DNA of 38,655 nt from an uncultured Burkholderiales bacterium (GTDB taxonomy: Bacteria > Pseudomonadota > Gammaproteobacteria > Burkholderiales > Burkholderiaceae_C). The notes under the pieces are model-generated. The model was not told the DNA's origin. It did no database searches and saw only the letters and a program-made list of their open reading frames with translations. Positions 38,215-38,655 of the stretch are shown here, in pieces (the stretch's first letter is position 1; each line of letters begins with the position of its first letter). The stretch covers positions 1-38,655 of the forward strand of contig CAIRQX010000047.1 in assembly GCA_903880855.1 (NCBI GenBank), read 5' to 3'. The position numbers were made by a program, and so were the translations under genes.

Positions 38215-38228
38215 CCTAAAAGAGCAAA

Positions 38229-38420
38229 TTAGGCTTTAAAAGCTCGAAAACCAGAATAAATACGTGATGCAGGACGGCTACGTTGCTCAGCCTCTTGGGC
38301 CAACTGCGCACGGAGACGGTCAAACGTTGCTTTGAGGCCAGAAGTCTCGTTCACAACAGCTTTATAACGACGCTCTAGTGCGACATCTGGGGGATCCATT
38401 TGAAAAACTGACTTGTCCAA
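38229..38420 (-). CDS. Small hypothetical protein upstream of mreB
   Basis: This 63-residue protein is not recognised. The start TTG at 38420 is supported by AGGAG six bases upstream; an ATG seven codons later has no such site. The product is soluble and charged, with a long predicted helix from about 14 to 48 (VALERRYKAVVNETSGLKAT and FDRLRAQLAQEAEQR) and a basic C-terminus. No cysteine or signal peptide is present. It shares the strand of mreB and of the substrate-binding protein gene to its right. Function is unknown. Confidence 0.55.
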   Translation of the reverse strand: MDKSVFQMDPPDVALERRYKAVVNETSGLKATFDRLRAQLAQEAEQRSRPASRIYSGFRAFKA

Positions 38421-38494
38421 GAGCGTCTCCTGTAATCTCAATCCGTATTCAACGCACGAGAGAATCAACTGGTGGACAAGACTTTCAAAAATTT

Positions 38495-38655
38495 TTAACG
38501 AACCACCGCAAGTTGATCGCGCTTACCGGCTTTATAGGTATAAAGAGTTAATGCGCCATTCTTAATATCTCCTTTTGAATCAAAAGAGATAGTGCCTGTT
38601 ACACCTTTATAACCAGAAGTTTTTACCAATTCTGGCAAATATTTAGCAGGATCAG
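38495..38655 (-). CDS. ABC transporter substrate-binding protein, C-terminal fragment
   Basis: Reading the minus strand from the window edge gives 53 residues and a TAA at 38497-38495. They include LPELVKTSGYKGVTGTISFD, KGDIKNGALTLYTYKAGKR and the end DQLAVVR, which match the C-terminus of leucine/isoleucine/valine-binding proteins of Burkholderiales. The gene begins outside the window. It is distinct from the binding protein at 11359-12579, so the genome has at least two such systems. Confidence 0.85.
   Translation of the reverse strand, partial: DPAKYLPELVKTSGYKGVTGTISFDSKGDIKNGALTLYTYKAGKRDQLAVVR

Overview
The window looks like chromosomal backbone from a betaproteobacterium, most probably a Burkholderiales member of the Comamonadaceae type (freshwater Limnohabitans/Rhodoferax-like), with roughly balanced GC. 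The reasons are gene order and protein resemblance: an ECF-type sigma factor, DUF3619, DUF3106 and RDD genes next to the acetolactate synthase gene; nadE beside glnB; a small 4.5S RNA beside dnaX-ybaB-recR; and trxA next to rho. The genus is an inference from reading, not from a search.

Layout. Positions 1-420 are anomalous: a long hairpin, seventeen copies of an 11-bp AT-rich repeat, then about 130 bp of very GC-rich sequence that abruptly cuts off ilvB after about 106 codons. This looks like a contig-end chimera or a real rearrangement. Positions 994-3794 hold an overlapping operon of sigma factor, single-membrane-span DUF3619, exported DUF3106, RDD membrane protein and LOG hydrolase. Positions 3803-7022 hold nadE-glnB (NAD synthesis with its possible PII regulator) and a FemAB-like acyltransferase. 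Positions 7024-9818 carry divergent soluble and membrane-bound pyrophosphatases. Positions 9828-14417 are a five-gene branched-chain amino acid type ABC importer, followed by moaA-mobA-moeA for molybdenum cofactor synthesis (14468-17524).

Positions 17565-22230 (minus) are a two-gene RND efflux system whose adaptor has an unusual low-complexity insert. Positions 22320-25633 hold rnhA, a methyltransferase, gloB and an MltD-type transglycosylase, the same neighbourhood as in E. coli but without dnaQ. Positions 25668-28450 hold recR, ybaB, dnaX and the SRP RNA; dnaX contains an A9 slippery tract with immediate stops in both other frames. Then come a small protein, a FrnE-like DsbA oxidoreductase, trxA, a strong terminator, rho, a TonB-like lipoprotein, comEC and a surface-adhesin E-like protein. 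Positions 34942-36967 hold RidA, a diverged MlaE-like permease and an MCE (MlaD-like) protein without an ATPase gene. The right end has mreB without mreC/mreD, a 63-residue unknown protein and the C-terminus of another ABC substrate-binding protein.

No CRISPR array, prophage, transposase or tRNA was seen. The most interesting candidates are the sigma/DUF3619/DUF3106/RDD unit as a possible transmembrane signalling system, the dnaX slippage site, the ATPase-less MCE pair, and the comEC start codon sitting inside a terminator hairpin.
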